Source: Kingdonia uniflora | Lineage: Eukaryota > Streptophyta > Magnoliopsida > Ranunculales > Circaeasteraceae | Direction: 5' to 3' | Assembly (NCBI GenBank): GCA_014058105.1 | Contig: JACGCM010002893.1 | Coordinates: forward strand, 558,001-622,000 | DNA length: 64,000 nt | Part shown: in pieces, positions 53,780 through 64,000 of the stretch | How the letters are laid out: the number at the start of each line of letters is the position of its first letter | How positions within the stretch are numbered: position 1 is the stretch's first letter | Program-made: the position numbers and the translations under genes | Notes under the pieces: model-generated | Databases searched by the model: none | Told to the model about the DNA's origin: nothing | Seen by the model: the letters and a program-made list of their open reading frames with translations, nothing else

Positions 53780-55052
53780 ACTGAAGGTACGGGTGCCTTG
53801 AGCTGAGAAGGTTCAATCGTGCTTGTTAGTGGAATGTGAATAGGTTTTGTCTGACGTATGCAATGATGGATTTACTGATGTGGACATCTTCTTCTGAGAA
53901 TTGTAAAGCACTGTTGGAGGTTGGATTACAGTAATAATGTGACTATTGGGTTTCCCAAAAACTATTTCTTTGAATGATCACTGCGTTAGAAATCCTTCTT
54001 TGTATTGAATGCAGTTACTTTATAAGTATTATTACCGGTGAACTGACAATTATTATTCTGTAAGCACTCCTGATATTTCAAATTTTATTCAAGTATTCTT
54101 CTCTGTTTCTCTGTAATTGAACAATGGTGACTACTAGGCAGCAAGCATACGAGGCTAGGGAGGCTAAGGTTCTTGCAAAAATTTAAGAACTGCAATTTTG
54201 ATATTTTAGGACCCAGTCCCTTGACTTTCCATATCTCATCCCAGTCCGTCTTACCTACCATAGTATGACTATTGCTGAGGTGGAGGAGGTTGACGAGGAA
54301 TATTATCAAATAGTTCACTTCCGTTATTATGTTACAACGGGGCAACAAAGCAGGGCCGGTCTTCGTCTGCTTGCGGAGGAGGCCATTGATGATGAGGACA
54401 AGGTTGTGGGCATCCAAGCAAGGAAACCGCGTTGATATTGTGCGTGCGAGTGCCTATCTTAAAAAATTTGGTCTCACATCAGTACGCGTGGGACCCACTG
54501 GTACACCTCTCCTGGAATGACACGTCAGTACTGTGGGTCCCACCACAGTCTGATGACATCATCAACCCTATGAGATGACATCAGCAAGCTATAAACCCTA
54601 GGATGATGTCATCCTTAGGTTAGTGCTGTAAAAAAAATTGACAGATTCGTCGTGGTTTTTCACTGTTTTCACGACCAATTTTCCGATGATTCATTCACTT
54701 CGAGAAGGCGTGTAATATACGACTGCGATCGTTAAAACGCAGGCTTCGCAACAAAAATATTACCGTAGTCTAATATTGATGAAAAAATACCCAAAAATAC
54801 CTTTGTAAACAACCCTTCGAAATTGGTGAAAATTAGGTAAAAATAGGTAAAAACCCCCAAAATCTTTTTTTTTTCTTCATCAAATTGGATCTAAACTTGT
54901 AATATACTATATAAATCTAACATATATTGAATCATAAAATGACATAATTAAAGATTGAATTATACCCCTCCGTAATACTAATTATCCAAAATAAGAGAGA
55001 GAGAGAGAGAAAAAAAAAAAAAAAAACCCAATAAGCTCCTTGTAGAGTTGAT
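53780..55052. other. Retrotransposon-derived sequence, nothing assigned
   Basis: Contains the unassigned minus-strand frame at 54085-54417 (SLPSLVCLLPSSHHCSI near its end), AT-rich sequence, a (GA)n run and a poly-A run near 55000-55026. No reverse transcriptase, integrase or host gene was recognised. Confidence 0.4.
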
Positions 55053-55267
55053 ACTGATAACGTGTTATGAACAAAAGCTAACACAACTATATAATCACAC
55101 AATCACGGATAAAGAAAGAAGGTAGGCTTTCATTAGGTTAACTTAGGTTACAGAATACAGAGCCCTTATAGGGTTATAAATATAAGCCTTAAAACTCTCT
55201 AGGTTAGGAGTTGGTGGGCAACCTAAACCCTGCACGAGTTGGGCCTAGACCGAATGGTTCCTAACAT
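55053..55267 (-). repeat. Probable copia LTR (215 bp) with primer-binding site context
   Basis: On the minus strand it begins TGTTAGGAACCATTCGG (55267), ends TTCATAACA (55053) and is followed by CGTTATCAGTATCAAC, a variant of the ACGTTATCAGCACG primer-binding context of many plant copia elements. The interior is missing. Confidence 0.5.
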
Positions 55268-55487
55268 TAGCCAAATAAGCCAAGTCTACATCAGATGTGC
55301 TATTTACTAATTTATTTATTTTTGCCATTTTTTCATTGGGCCTTGTACGATCGTACACCCCAAGGGCCGGGCATGACCATGAGTAGACTATTCTTTAGAG
55401 CCCACCCATCGACAATATAAGAATAGGGCTCACCTGTTAAATCTGGTATGTGCAGGCTAGGCGTGGTGGTGAGTGTAGCAAGTGAAG

Positions 55488-55490
55488 TAA
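55488..55490. repeat. TAA target-site duplication, left of B2
   Basis: TAA precedes GAGCATCCACAACAG. TAA also follows the right end at 62130-62132, as expected for a PIF/Harbinger insertion. Confidence 0.85.
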
Positions 55491-55609
55491 GAGCATCCAC
55501 AACAGCTAGGTGCACCATGACGTAGCAAGGTAGATTTGAGAATCCACCCTCTTCTCAAATCCTTCACCTCCCAGAAGCTAGGTCAAAAATCCACGTGGCA
55601 ATGAATTTT

Positions 55610-55850
55610 CCACCCTGAGGGTGGAGAATCCACCCTCAGGGTAGATTCTTGGTGGATTGATACTGCGCAGTTATGAACTACGCGTAGCCTTCGAGCCAAT
55701 AAGATGATGACACTTGTCAAGCTTCTAGTGGCTCCCATGCCGCACAGTTCTGAATTGCACGTATATACAACGGTTAAAATTAAAACACGTGGACGGCTTA
55801 GATTTAAACAAAACCAAACGGCTAGTTCTTGCCGCGCGGTTCAGAACAAC
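55610..55850. repeat. Palindrome cluster at the transposase end of B2
   Basis: Two CCACCCTSAGGGTGG-type palindromes (55612-55641), then GCGCAGTTATGAACTACGCG (55665), CACAGTTCTGAATTGCACG (55743) and GCGCGGTTCAGAACAACTCG (55834), spaced about 80-90 bp as in B1. Confidence 0.82.
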
Positions 55851-56069
55851 TCGACAAGAGCCTGTATCAAATATATGTTGGTTCCCCTCCATACTTGGTT
55901 TTTCCCTGATCAAACTTCTTCAACAAGATGCTCAACGGCTATAAACGGCTAGTTTTTCTCTATTTATAAAAGCCATTCATCTTCTACTCTCTTACCCTTC
56001 TACAATCAACTCATTCATCTTATATCTCAAAACTGAACTTTTTTCCTTTGTTATCAATTTCGCCGAATC

Positions 56070-57449
56070 ATGTCTGACGAAATCTTGGTTGATCTATTCA
56101 TGTCTAACCCATCACTTTCATCTTTGAAGTCATCGTCTTCATCATCGTCTAGAAGCGAAGAGCTCTTCCGACGTCAAATTAAGTTGATGCACGAGTATAG
56201 CAAGATTATGATTAAGATGGGAGAAACAAAAGAAAAAAAGTAAGAAGCGACATCATCACGAAGGCGGGGAGGTAGTAAAATGGGAAGGATTGACAAGCGG
56301 AAAGGCCGTGATCATAAATTGGGGGAGTTTAGCCTTAATCGTGATTACTTCGGTGACAACCTAAGATTCAAAGGTATCCCATTTCGCCGTCGATTCCCTA
56401 TGAGCAAAGGTGTGTATCAACGTATTTATGATCAAATACTTTCTTCGAACCCCTATTTTATTCAAAGAGAAAATAGCACTAAGATGATGGGTTTATCCTC
56501 ACACCAAAAGATAACGTGCACACTTCACATGTTATGTTACGGTTCGAGCGCAGATGCCCAAGAAGAATACCTTCGGATTGGGGAGTCTACGACTATTTTG
56601 TCCTTGAATTTTTTTTATAAAACTATTATAACATAATTCAAAGCTCAATACCTTAGATATCTCAATGAAGATGATACATTACACTTGTTAGAAGTGAATG
56701 GATCGCAAGGCTTCCCGGGGATATTAAGTAGTTTAGATTGTATGTATTGGAAATATAACAATTGTCCTACCGGGTGGGTAGAATAATATACCGGGTATAC
56801 AAAAATTCCGACGATGATTTTAGAAGCTATTGTATCGCAAGATCTTTGGATATGGCACACATTCTTTGGGGTGCCCGGTTCTAACAACGACGTGAATGTC
56901 TTGCATCAAGGGTAGCTTTTTAACAACTTGCCTAATGGAGTTGCGCCGCAATGCAATTATAATATAAGAACGGTACCGCACACTATGGGATATTACTTAG
57001 CGGATGGAGTCTATCCAAAATGGCAAACACTTGTTCAAACCATAAGAAATCCGTCCAACAATGCCAAAAGATATTTTTTGAAGATGCAAAAAGCATGCCG
57101 AAAAGGCGTAGAACGTGCTTTTGAGGTATTACAAGCTAGGTTTCAAATATTGGCACACGGTACACGATTTTGGAAACCTAGTGATCTAGGAAATGTTATG
57201 TACGCATGTATAATCCTACACAATATGATCGTCGAAGTTGAACGTCATACTTACATCCGGCAAATGGAGATTGATCCCGAGTTTAGAACATCCATGAAGA
57301 ATTGGAAGGATGACTTAAATCCAAGATACGCGATCAACACTATGGCAGAGTACATCCAGAAGGTTCATGAAGTTAAAAATGAAGGTGCTCATTTCCAATT
57401 ACGAGATGAACTTGTCGCGCATTTGTGGAATCGAAAAGGTGCGGAGTAA
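56070..57449 (+). pseudogene. Harbinger DDE transposase of B2, with nonsense codons
   Basis: It starts MSDEILVDLFMSNPSLSS at 56070, about 100 bp after TATAAA (55965-55970). Blocks: KMGRIDKRKGRDHKLGEF, YFIQRENSTKMMGLSSHQ, first Asp in LSSLDCMYW, second Asp in PGSNNDVNVLHQ, Glu in KGVERAFEVLQ, HNMIVEVERHTY, and the C-terminal LRDELVAHLWNRKGAE-stop at 57449. All three catalytic acids are intact. In-frame stops lie at about 56241, 56634-56636, 56784-56786 and about 56913. The second and third are shared with B1. Apart from these it is full length and nearly readable. Confidence 0.9.
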
Positions 57450-57823
57450 TGTAGTCTTCATCATTGTTTTTTTATTTTCTAAAGTAATATATTTTGTTTC
57501 TAAGTTTTATGTTGAAGTTGTAATGTATTTTGTTTCCAAGTCTTCATCATTGTAACACTTTAAATAAACTTGGTTTACAACTTATACTTTTTGATTTTGT
57601 ACCCATTTCTTATGTTTTATTATTTTGGTAGAGATAAAGAGAATGAGAAAATCTGAGGTCCTGTAAGAAAGAAGTAAGAAGTAGAGTACATTATGGTAGA
57701 GTACATCCAGAAGGTTCAAATACGAATTAGATTAATGACAATTTTAAGGATTACGTACGATTAATAACAATTTTATTGAAATAATGAAATTACATAGAAC
57801 TACTATTAACACTAAGGATTACA

Positions 57824-59388
57824 TCAATCTTCATCACTAAAAACGTCGTCATCACTTGGACACTGCTCCTTCAAATATTCTTTAATTTGCTTATTCATCC
57901 AACGCCTTTGTACCGGTAATAAGTTACTTGGGTCCGTTGTCATCACCTTAACTATATGCGCATCTTCGATAACTTTTTTTTGAATTAGCTCCGCTTCACG
58001 TCTTCTTTGAATCTCAGCCTCTCTAGCCAACTTTAATTCCTCTCATGCTTTAGCTCTAGTTTCATTTTCCTCTTTCTTTTGCTCGTCTCTCTCATTCTAT
58101 GTCTTTTATCATGTTGGTCATTGTCTCAAACATCTTCTTCCCCCAATAACCTATACTTGACTTTACCATTTTTTTTGCCTTGTATTTTTTTTTTTGCCGT
58201 TCGGTCGTACATCCCCACAAGAATATAATGGTGCATCCACGTCGATAGAATCATCCGGAATTATAAAATTTGGAGTGCCAGATGTAGGTGTTTCAAGATC
58301 GTTATTGGTGGAGTTACCCGGGCTATCGTTAAAATTTGACTTTCTAGCGACGTTGCGGCCGGGTTGCCCAATATGACGAATTTGTGATCATTTTGGGCAA
58401 GTTTCTAAAACTTTGTACATTTCCCCAAGTATAAATAGTTTGTGTTGTAGTTGTGTGAATGTATCGTATGTCATACGTTCCTAGAAATCAAGTTAGAAAA
58501 TTCTTTAGAGTATGATTCACCTTTGAACATTAATGAAATGAGAAAAATAAATGAAATACTTACGAAGTCAGCTGTTCCAATACCGATAAAATATTGGCTC
58601 TCAAGGTCTTGAATGAGACCTCTAAAAATTGAACATTCCTTATTGAGCCGTCTCTTATACACACAATTGACTCTATTGTACGATCGCCACATCGATTGGT
58701 CAACATATAAGGAGTTGAATTAATCACGCACCTTAAACCAAAATGTAGCAATTTTTTGGTTGCTCGTGGTAGCGAGGGTTTTGAGACACTTGGGACCAAG
58801 CGCTTGCAAGATTCACGAAGTTATCGGACGACCAATTTTTTGAGTTCTTATATCTTTCTTTGTCGTCATCAACTTCATCCTCAACTACATCCTCAACTAT
58901 AATAGGCGTCGATGCTATCTTTCTTTTAGACTTTACCTTCCCACGCGTATTACTTCTCTTGAGAATCGGATTGAGTTCCTTGGAGATGACCGAAGAGACA
59001 ACCGGAGATGCAACCGGCGATGTATTAAGATTTAAATTATTTAAATTCTATGTACCTTGCATCGGCGTGGTACTCAAACTTTCACCAGTGAAAGCGGTTT
59101 GAGATGAATAATATGGATTCCTCAGTTAAGGGTGCGAGCCCGTATACCCATCAAATTAAGGGTAATATCCTTGGTTTGGGTATAAGGGTAATATCTATGG
59201 ATTTGGGATTGAAATTGATTGTCGGATGCCAGGAATAGTTGGCGAATATACCTTAGATCTTGGGAAGTGTTAGGCATTTGCGACGGATCAAATATGCTGA
59301 ATTGAGGAGGAAAAACATTTCCTTGTTGGTTCGTATTGAAGGATTGAGAGTAGTTTTGAGAATTAGATTAAGAGCTTGAGGAAGACAT
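57824..59388 (-). pseudogene. Harbinger ORF1 (trihelix/Myb-like) of B2, degenerate
   Basis: It starts at the ATG at 59388 with the same MSSSSS start as B1, followed by a Gln/Asn/Tyr-rich region. The acidic linker VEDVVEDEVDDDKERYK leads into a trihelix-like domain (NWSSDNFVNLASAW, then ATFWFKVRD and IFRGLIQDLESQYFIGIG). The C-terminal coiled coil (AREAEIQRRREAELIQKK) ends PSDDDVFSDED-stop at 57824. It is longer-framed than B1 but still has stops and frameshifts. Upstream lies TATAAA (59472-59467), about 80 bp before the ATG. Confidence 0.75.
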
Positions 59389-59459
59389 AATGGTTTTGTT
59401 TGTAAGGTAAGGAGGGAGGATAGTATAGAAGATTAGAATGGAGGAGAGTGTAGGAGATG

Positions 59460-59600
59460 AATGACATTTATAGCTGAAAAAAACTAGCCGTTAATATGGC
59501 CGTTGAGTAACTTGGACAACAAGTTTTAAAAAAAAACTAGCCGTTAATATGGCCGTTGAATAACTTGTACAACAAGTTTGCTCAAACAATAATAAATTTT
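59460..59600 (-). promoter_or_regulatory. ORF1 promoter of B2
   Basis: Read on the minus strand, AACTTGTTGTCCAAGTTACTC and AACGGCCATATTAACGGC repeats lead to TTTCAGC, TATAAA and TGTCATTCATC. This matches the promoter block of ORF1 and transposase in B1 and of the transposase in B2 (55905-55990). Confidence 0.6.
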
Positions 59601-59783
59601 TTGTGACCCGATGAATAAAACATAGTTTAAACAAAATATAGTTTAAACAAGATTAATACTCAACATATTTAAAAAAAATATAGTTTAAATAAAACATAGT
59701 TTAAACAAAACATAGTTTAAACAATATTAATACTCAACATAGTTTAAAAAAAATATAAATCAAAGTTCTAAATAAAACATAGC

Positions 59784-61772
59784 CTAACTGGGGTGACCTC
59801 TCTTCGCTTGATGGGCGCGTCTGCTATGTGCGAGACTCTCGTCATAGGTACATTGCACAACCGGCTCTGTCTGGTAGGAAATGGACATCTCAGCTAGTCT
59901 CTCGGACGTCTTTCGGATGACCTCGTGTGCCCGCCTCAGCTCCCTCTCTAACTCAAAATTGTGGTCAACTAGTTACCTCGAGTCTTCATATGCCGCATAC
60001 CGCATTCCTTGGGATTGATGCCACAACTTATCTATACTATACGTAGGTGGACACAGGTATGATACCTGCATTACCAGGATCGGTATCCGTGTACGTTGAT
60101 CGCTCATTCCCGCCATATCCATGAACCATCATATATCACGTAGATCACCGTTCGCCTGAACACCATAGTCTTGTACCTGTGAAGACGTAGCTAAACTCGA
60201 CGTAGGTGGCAAATGTACATCGGGCCTCACTAGATCACGCCCGACGCTCTAAATTGTAACAGATCTTGGGATTTGGATGAACAACACGCCAATATGTATA
60301 ATCTACGTTTGAAACTAGATAATTGCGACCATCGTAGAAGTTTACATCTTTCAGACCCTAATATAACTCCCGATCGTACCTTGAGAATTCCATAATCTCT
60401 TGAGGGGGGGGGGTCATAGGGCACATTATCATGCCCGGTCATCTGACGCATATACTAGTCTCCTAAATACCAAAGCGTACCGTGGCTGTATGGGACTGAC
60501 ACCAATGCAACCCTCTAGAAGCTCAGCGCTGAAGCAACTCTTACCTGTCGATGGATTAATTGCATAGACCTGTGCCATGGTTACCAATCAATGTTGATTA
60601 TGTCATTCTATTCTATCATATCTCTGATTACATCAAAAAAATGATGGATTTCAGACCCCGTACTAGCCCTTTTATCTCTCCACGCACTCATACGGGGATA
60701 ATTATGGTTAAAGTTATGTACCTTCACTAGATACATTCCAACTTGACAGTACTTGAAGAACCAAAACTCCAACATCACATAGAATCCAATGATCGATTTT
60801 TTCACCTTCCCGTCCTTTAGAACTGAGACTTTATCAAGTCCCCGATACAAAGTCGGCATAATCGGCGTATCCCAATAAAAAATTGACGCACCAATAATAT
60901 CGTAGTCTGTCAAGGCTATAAGATAACCCGCCCGAAGAGATGTGCTACCATTTGAAAAGAAGAGATTACCCATCATATAAGCAATAAATGTCCTCTCATA
61001 CACGATATCCATTTATGGGTCGTAATTGTTGAGACGTAGATTCAAAGGCTCTTTCCACGTTTTTAAATAGGCGAGAGTGATGTTACCGTACCTGATGTCA
61101 GAGCTTGTGATTCCTGGGAACATCTTTTCTGCTTCCTCTAACTTGGAGTACCTCTCGTCGTATGAGATTTCGCGACCCCTCCCAAAAGATATGCCCGTTA
61201 GCATGACGAAGTCTAACGGTGTGAAACCCAGTTCCCCGCAATGGAAGTGAAAGGTATGGGTGGAAGACTACCACCGTTCCACGAGAGCATGAACAAGACG
61301 GTTATCAGAGTTTCCTGCCTTAATCGAGTAAAACTCCTCAAAACCTAAATCGTCGACCAACTTCTTCAACGTCGGGTACACGACAATTTATTGGTACCAC
61401 TTCAGTACCTTATCCAATGATTCCCTATACTGTATTTCATCTCGGTTCTGACAAAAAAAAATACATTAACACGTTAGACTTTCATTCGGGCATTTCATCG
61501 AACACGTTGTAATATACGTTAATAACACTTAAAATTTATACAAAACTTACTGACATTTCCTCCGATCGAATAGAAATATGGACCCAGCCGTCCGGGAGGA
61601 TATCTACTCGGTTCAACTCTTCGAGCGTTGGGGAGGGATCGTTGTCCGACGCCAATTGTAACGGCCAAATATTTGTTACTTCGGCGTTCCCCCTTCGTTT
61701 TACTTCGGCGTTTATGTTGCGTTTAGTTTTGGTAAAATTATACCACGGTCGCGAACTAGACTCTCCCGACAT
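59784..61772 (-). pseudogene. Plant mobile domain (PMD) gene of element B2, full length with stops
   Basis: It starts MSGESSSRPWYNFTKTK at 61772, 357 bp inside the right terminus. Exon 1 ends at 61551 with a GTAAGT donor after RSEEMS. Exon 2 reads KVLKWYQ, YPTLKKLVDDLGFEEF, GNSDNRLVHALVERW, STHTFHFHCGELGFTPLDF, SDIRYGNITLAYLKTWK, then RTFIAYMMGNLFFSNGST, PTLYRGLDKVS and FKYCQVGMYLVKVHNFNHNY. The central part (about 60600-60060), missing from B1, is present. It ends ESLAHSRRAHQAKRGHPS-stop at 59784. Stops near 61390, 61276 and 61013 and a frame change after 60608 break the frame. Confidence 0.83.
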
Positions 61773-61924
61773 TTTGAAGTGATTAACGGCGTCGATGACG
61801 GAGGAAATGGGTTGGGTTGGGAAACTTGTGGAGTAAGGGTGGAGTATGCCTTGGGTATGTTATGCCTAAAACTTGAAATAACACTTGAGAAAGTTAACCA
61901 AAGTTTATGCCTAAAAGTTACAGG

Positions 61925-62070
61925 GAGTTGCTGCGCGGTTCTGAACTGCGCGGCTAATTAAAAAAAAACGTGTTTAGAACTGCACTGGAGAGATAAACGT
62001 TTGAGATTAAAACACGTGACTGGATCGTGAGCGTTGATGTTCACGAGCAGTTATGAACTGCGCGAAGTGA
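61925..62070. repeat. Palindrome cluster at the PMD end of B2
   Basis: CTGCGCGGTTCTGAACTGCG (61931), a decayed TGTTTAGAACTGCAC (61970) and GAGCAGTTATGAACTGCGCG (62045). Same motif and spacing as the B1 left cluster. Confidence 0.82.
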
Positions 62071-62303
62071 ATTGACCTTGATTTGTTGATCGAACTGCTA
62101 TGGGGTGGAATGGGGTGCTCTGGATGCTCTAAACGACATACCTTGGATGTTGCATTTGAAGAAACCATGAGACGTTGTTGACATTAGAAACGACAAACAA
62201 ATAAAATAATGAGCTGTGTTGTTGCATCTGACCTGATAAAAGAAGAGAAATAGTAATATGAAATCAGAGTTGAATCTTGAATCCAGAAAGTTAGTTTAGG
62301 AAA

Positions 62304-64000
62304 ATGGAGAGTTGTTCGCACCCATACGTTCCAGCAGAATTGGATCTCCCCGGATTCGTTCCAGGCGTCCTTTCTCAAATTCAGATCCTTGGTGTTTATC
62401 TTTCCGCATCTGTACTCGTCATCTCTTTAGTCTGGATTCTTTCAGGTATACTAACTATAAGTGATCGTGTTGATTTTGATTTGTAAATAATAAATATGAT
62501 ATTGAGATCTTGAATGGTATAATATGGTTTAGGAAGGTCACTTAAGATATCCAAGACTGATAGATTACTAATGTGCTGGTGGGCTTTTACTGGATTCACT
62601 CACATTATTATTGAAGGTTACTTTGTTTTCTCCCCCCAATTCTTCAAGGATAAATCTGCCTGCTATCTAGCTGAAGTCTGTAAGTGTTTTTATCTTACTT
62701 TTCGCTTCCAAAACTTTCATTATTATTATTCAATAAATGCTCCTTAGGGAAGGAATACAGCAAAGGTGATTCAAGATATGCTGCAAGGGATTCTGGGGTT
62801 ATTGCTATTGAAGGAATAACTGCCGTTCTAGAGGGCCCTTTATCCCTTCTCACTGTGTAAGTATAAAGCGTAAACCCCCTAATGTTACTTACATGCCATT
62901 CTCTTTATTAGTTCAAAATCATTTAGAATACAATTGTTGCCTGTATGACGTTCCTTGCATTATACATAAATATGTTTACTTTGCAAACAGAGTCTAATCT
63001 CATGGTTAAATGGGATACAGATCCACTTAATATTGAAATTAAAACAAAACAAGATCCAAAAATTGAATTTCAGGCATCAGGTCAAAGTTCTCACATCTTA
63101 GCCCTCTCCAACAGTTGTTTATATTATGTGCTCTCTTCTTCACAACACGATCATACACCCTCCAAATGCAGTCTAACCAACAACATCCTTTGCCTCTAGG
63201 CTGTCACTTATTATTGTAACGCCTTTTGAGTACGCTTTCACGCCCTCCATCCCCATCTTAAAGGCCAGGCATATAGATCGTTTGTTCATTATGTGTTATA
63301 TCCTTCAGAAGTTTCCTACTCAAAAATGATGGTGAATTTTTCGCAAAGCCCCTACTAACATGATTGAGTTCTTAAGAGGTCATAACAATGGTGGGGTTTC
63401 TAATGTTTATTTGGCAGTGTGTGCGGAACAGAAAGCTTCAGAGAAATTAGCTCTAGATATGAATGTGGCGATGAACTTAGCTTCGCAAAGGGTTCGCCTA
63501 AGGTTTCATTTACTACCATGCATGTTGTTGGCTAACATAGAGGTTGTGGATGTCCCAAAGAACTAAAACTATGAAGTCTAAGTAATGGATCCCTCTTCAA
63601 TAATCAAAGAACATGGGAAGAAGTTGGGGAAATTAGAGCTGTTGTGATCTGGCTTCTTGGCGAGGAGTAATAACACCAAAATAAGAAGAAAACACCATAC
63701 CCCATAGGCTGAAAGTAATTCAGATTATATTATTAACATTGGATAATGGGCTTTAGTTTTGAGACTAATCAAACCTATAAAGTTACTATTGAATATGGGT
63801 AGAAAGAAAGCATAAGTAGCTTAAATGCCTTTTATTCTCAGTAATTCCTACATGTGCTTCTTAGTTTATATATTATTTTCAATTGTTTAGTGTCTTACTA
63901 TCAGTTAGCTAAATAATGATGCTTCTCAAGTACAATTACCTTGAGTGGTGCTCCGAAGGTAATTTTTTAGGGTTATTAGGTTTAACAACCATAGGATTGA
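62304..64000 (+). CDS. HYD1: 3-beta-hydroxysteroid delta8-delta7 isomerase (HYDRA1/EBP), 5' part
   Basis: This ER enzyme moves the B-ring double bond during sterol synthesis (delta8 to delta7), and its loss in Arabidopsis gives the hydra1 phenotype. Exons visible are 62304-62445, 62533-62679 and 62748-62856, with GT-AG junctions in frame. The remaining exon or exons lie beyond the window. The protein starts [20 protein letters not shown], matching the family start (xHPYVPxxLxLPGxVP). TM1 follows ([20 protein letters not shown]). Exon 2 has [20 protein letters not shown], containing the His and Glu of the active-site helix. Exon 3 has [17 protein letters not shown], then [17 protein letters not shown]. 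About 132 residues of a normal 220 are present. Element B2 ends 174 bp before the ATG. Confidence 0.93.
62857..64000 (+). other. HYDRA1 intron 3, continuing beyond the window
   Basis: The GTAAGT donor is at 62857. No acceptor followed by the expected EBP continuation is seen before 64000. A 68-codon open frame at 63360-63566 lies inside. It resembles no family I know and is probably chance or transposon debris. Confidence 0.55.

Larger units (their letters stand above)
55491..62129. mobile_element. PIF/Harbinger-type element B2 carrying a PMD gene (6639 bp, complete)
   Basis: Termini are GAGCATCCACAACAG on the left and, inverted, GAGCATCCAGAGCAC on the right, with TAA on both sides. Order from the left: transposase (plus), ORF1 (minus), PMD (minus), the exact mirror of B1. 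Palindromes of the GCAGTTCWGAACTGC type are near both ends. The middle cluster seen in B1 is missing here. Confidence 0.9.

Noticed and set aside
54085..54417. 110-codon minus-strand frame as a gene
   Set aside because: No recognisable domain, no conserved splice context, and it lies in retrotransposon debris. It was kept only as a note.
63360..63566. 68-codon frame as the next HYDRA1 exon
   Set aside because: It does not continue the EBP sequence (the expected tyrosine-rich membrane segments are absent) and has no acceptor in the right phase at its start.

Overview
The window is nuclear DNA of a flowering plant, most likely a eudicot. It is AT-rich, the genes have GT-AG introns, and transposons make up most of the sequence. 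Four ordinary host genes can be read. They are cyclin-L (CYCL1, plus strand, eight coding exons spread over 14.4 kb), a single-exon AAA-ATPase of the AATP1/HSR4 (BCS1-like) family (minus), a five-exon DHHC protein S-acyltransferase (minus), and the first three exons of the sterol delta8-delta7 isomerase HYDRA1/EBP (plus, running off the right edge). No tRNA, rRNA or CRISPR array was seen.

The striking content is four large PIF/Harbinger-type DNA transposons of about 6.4-6.6 kb (or longer): A1 (1-6529, left end outside the window), A2 (28284-34719), B1 (43558-49974) and B2 (55491-62129). Together they fill about 26 kb. A2 and B2 are bounded by GAGCA... terminal inverted repeats and a 3-bp TAA target duplication. 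Each element holds the two usual Harbinger genes (a trihelix/Myb-like ORF1 and a DDE transposase) plus a third gene, a plant mobile domain (PMD, 'aminotransferase-like', MAIN/MAIL1/PP7L-related) gene. The PMD gene always starts 250-400 bp inside one terminus and reads inward. There are two families with different gene order. Read from the PMD end, family A is PMD > transposase > < ORF1, and family B is PMD > ORF1 > < transposase. Clusters of CpG-rich palindromes bracket and separate the PMD module and the transposition module. All four copies carry stops or frameshifts. The two B copies share two nonsense codons, which suggests mobilisation in trans.

Region by region: 1-6.5 kb is A1. 6.5-10.4 kb holds LINE and hAT scraps, a degenerate copy and an inverted copy of the cyclin-L 5' end, and a foldback element carrying a PPR gene fragment. 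10.5-25.2 kb is CYCL1, whose 10.8-kb fourth intron carries a MITE, an internally deleted copia element and a gag-only LTR element (TR-GAG type) with TSD GATTC. 26.6-28.0 kb is the AAA-ATPase, with A2 inserted 320 bp upstream of its start. 34.7-40 kb is copia and LTR debris with short tandem arrays. 40.6-43.1 kb is the DHHC acyltransferase, with B1 inserted 476 bp upstream of its start. 50-55.3 kb is LTR-retrotransposon wreckage. B2 then ends 174 bp before the HYDRA1 start codon. Three of the four PMD-Harbinger elements therefore sit in the immediate promoter region of a host gene.

All calls were made by reading translations, splice junctions and repeats by eye. No database search was run, and exon boundaries in degenerate transposon genes are approximate.
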